Assembly: GCA_028287885.1 (NCBI GenBank) | Contig: JAQBOT010000480.1 | Location: 1-6,110, forward strand | Source of the DNA: Pedobacter sp. | GTDB taxonomy: Bacteria; Bacteroidota; Bacteroidia; Sphingobacteriales; Sphingobacteriaceae | Length of the DNA: 6,110 nucleotides | Reading direction: 5' to 3' | Part shown: one piece after another, positions 6,017 to 6,110 of the stretch | Numbering within the stretch: the first letter of the stretch is position 1 | Layout: each line of letters begins with the position of its first letter | Translations under genes and position numbers: made by a program | The notes under the pieces: generated by a model | The model's database searches: none | Seen by the model: only the letters and a program-made list of their open reading frames with translations | What the model was told of the DNA's origin: nothing

Positions 6017-6056
6017 GGCCTCGTTGAGACAGTTCTGTCTGAACCATATGAAGGCC
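6017..6056 (+). promoter_or_regulatory. Long imperfect hairpin before the next start codon
   Basis: GGCCT (6017-6021) pairs with AGGCC (6052-6056), GTT (6023-6025) with AAC (6042-6044), and AGACA (6027-6031) with TGTCT (6036-6040) around a GTTC loop. Internal loops separate the stems. The sequence after it (ATTTACC) is not a convincing T-tract, so terminator status is doubtful. It may be part of the leader structure of the next gene or a weak terminator. Confidence 0.35.
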
Positions 6057-6097
6057 ATTTACCTGTAATAACTTTTACATTTTGATAAGCACAAATC

Positions 6098-6110
6098 ATG
6101 TTTAAACTCT
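6098..6110 (+). CDS. Possible start of the riboswitch-controlled gene (only 13 bases visible)
   Basis: An ATG at 6098-6100 begins MFKL and then leaves the window. No earlier plus-strand frame after the small ORF looks coding, so this is a reasonable candidate for the first codons of the gene under the SAM-I riboswitch, but 13 bases cannot establish it. Genes under S-box control usually serve methionine/cysteine synthesis or sulphur transport. Confidence 0.2.

Noticed and set aside
5500..6110. CRISPR array or mobile-element end
   Set aside because: The repeats are only two copies, AT-rich and not regularly spaced beyond that; no transposase or terminal inverted repeats are seen.

Overview
The window reads as chromosomal DNA of a Bacteroidota bacterium, most plausibly of the Sphingobacteriaceae (inference). 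The evidence is a SusC/RagA-type TonB-dependent outer-membrane protein on the left edge, a TAnnTTTG promoter box before the riboswitch, and mostly weak Shine-Dalgarno sequences.

Layout. Positions 1-1443 (minus strand) hold the N-terminal 481 codons of a SusC-like nutrient receptor that runs off the left edge. Positions 1444-1685 separate it from a divergent gene and contain a near-perfect inverted repeat. This repeat can be read as two LacI-type operator cores of the form CAANCGNTTG, 21 bp apart centre to centre. Positions 1686-2825 (plus) encode a 379-residue FAD-dependent amine oxidase of the N-methyl-tryptophan oxidase/monomeric sarcosine oxidase family. After a 162-bp gap with a candidate promoter come metN, metI and metQ (2988-5499, plus), a complete methionine ABC importer: ATPase, permease and substrate-binding lipoprotein. 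The three proteins look strikingly like the enterobacterial ones.

Positions 5500-6110 form a long regulatory leader for a gene lying mostly outside the window. It contains an AT-rich repeat cluster, a TATATTTG promoter box and a SAM-I (S-box) riboswitch at 5603-5707. These are followed by a 35-codon ORF ending in MMTCPHSMCCCF, then further hairpins, and a possible start codon at 6098.

How it fits together. The importer brings methionine (or close relatives) into the cell and is expected to be inhibited by internal methionine through the C-terminal NIL domain of MetN. The next transcript senses S-adenosylmethionine through the riboswitch and may also sense cysteine/methionine charging through the sulphur-rich small ORF. 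The region is therefore a methionine/sulphur locus. The riboswitch lies after metNIQ and points away from it, so it cannot control the importer genes upstream. The most novel-looking element is the combination of SAM-I aptamer, Cys/Met-rich small ORF and downstream alternative hairpins.
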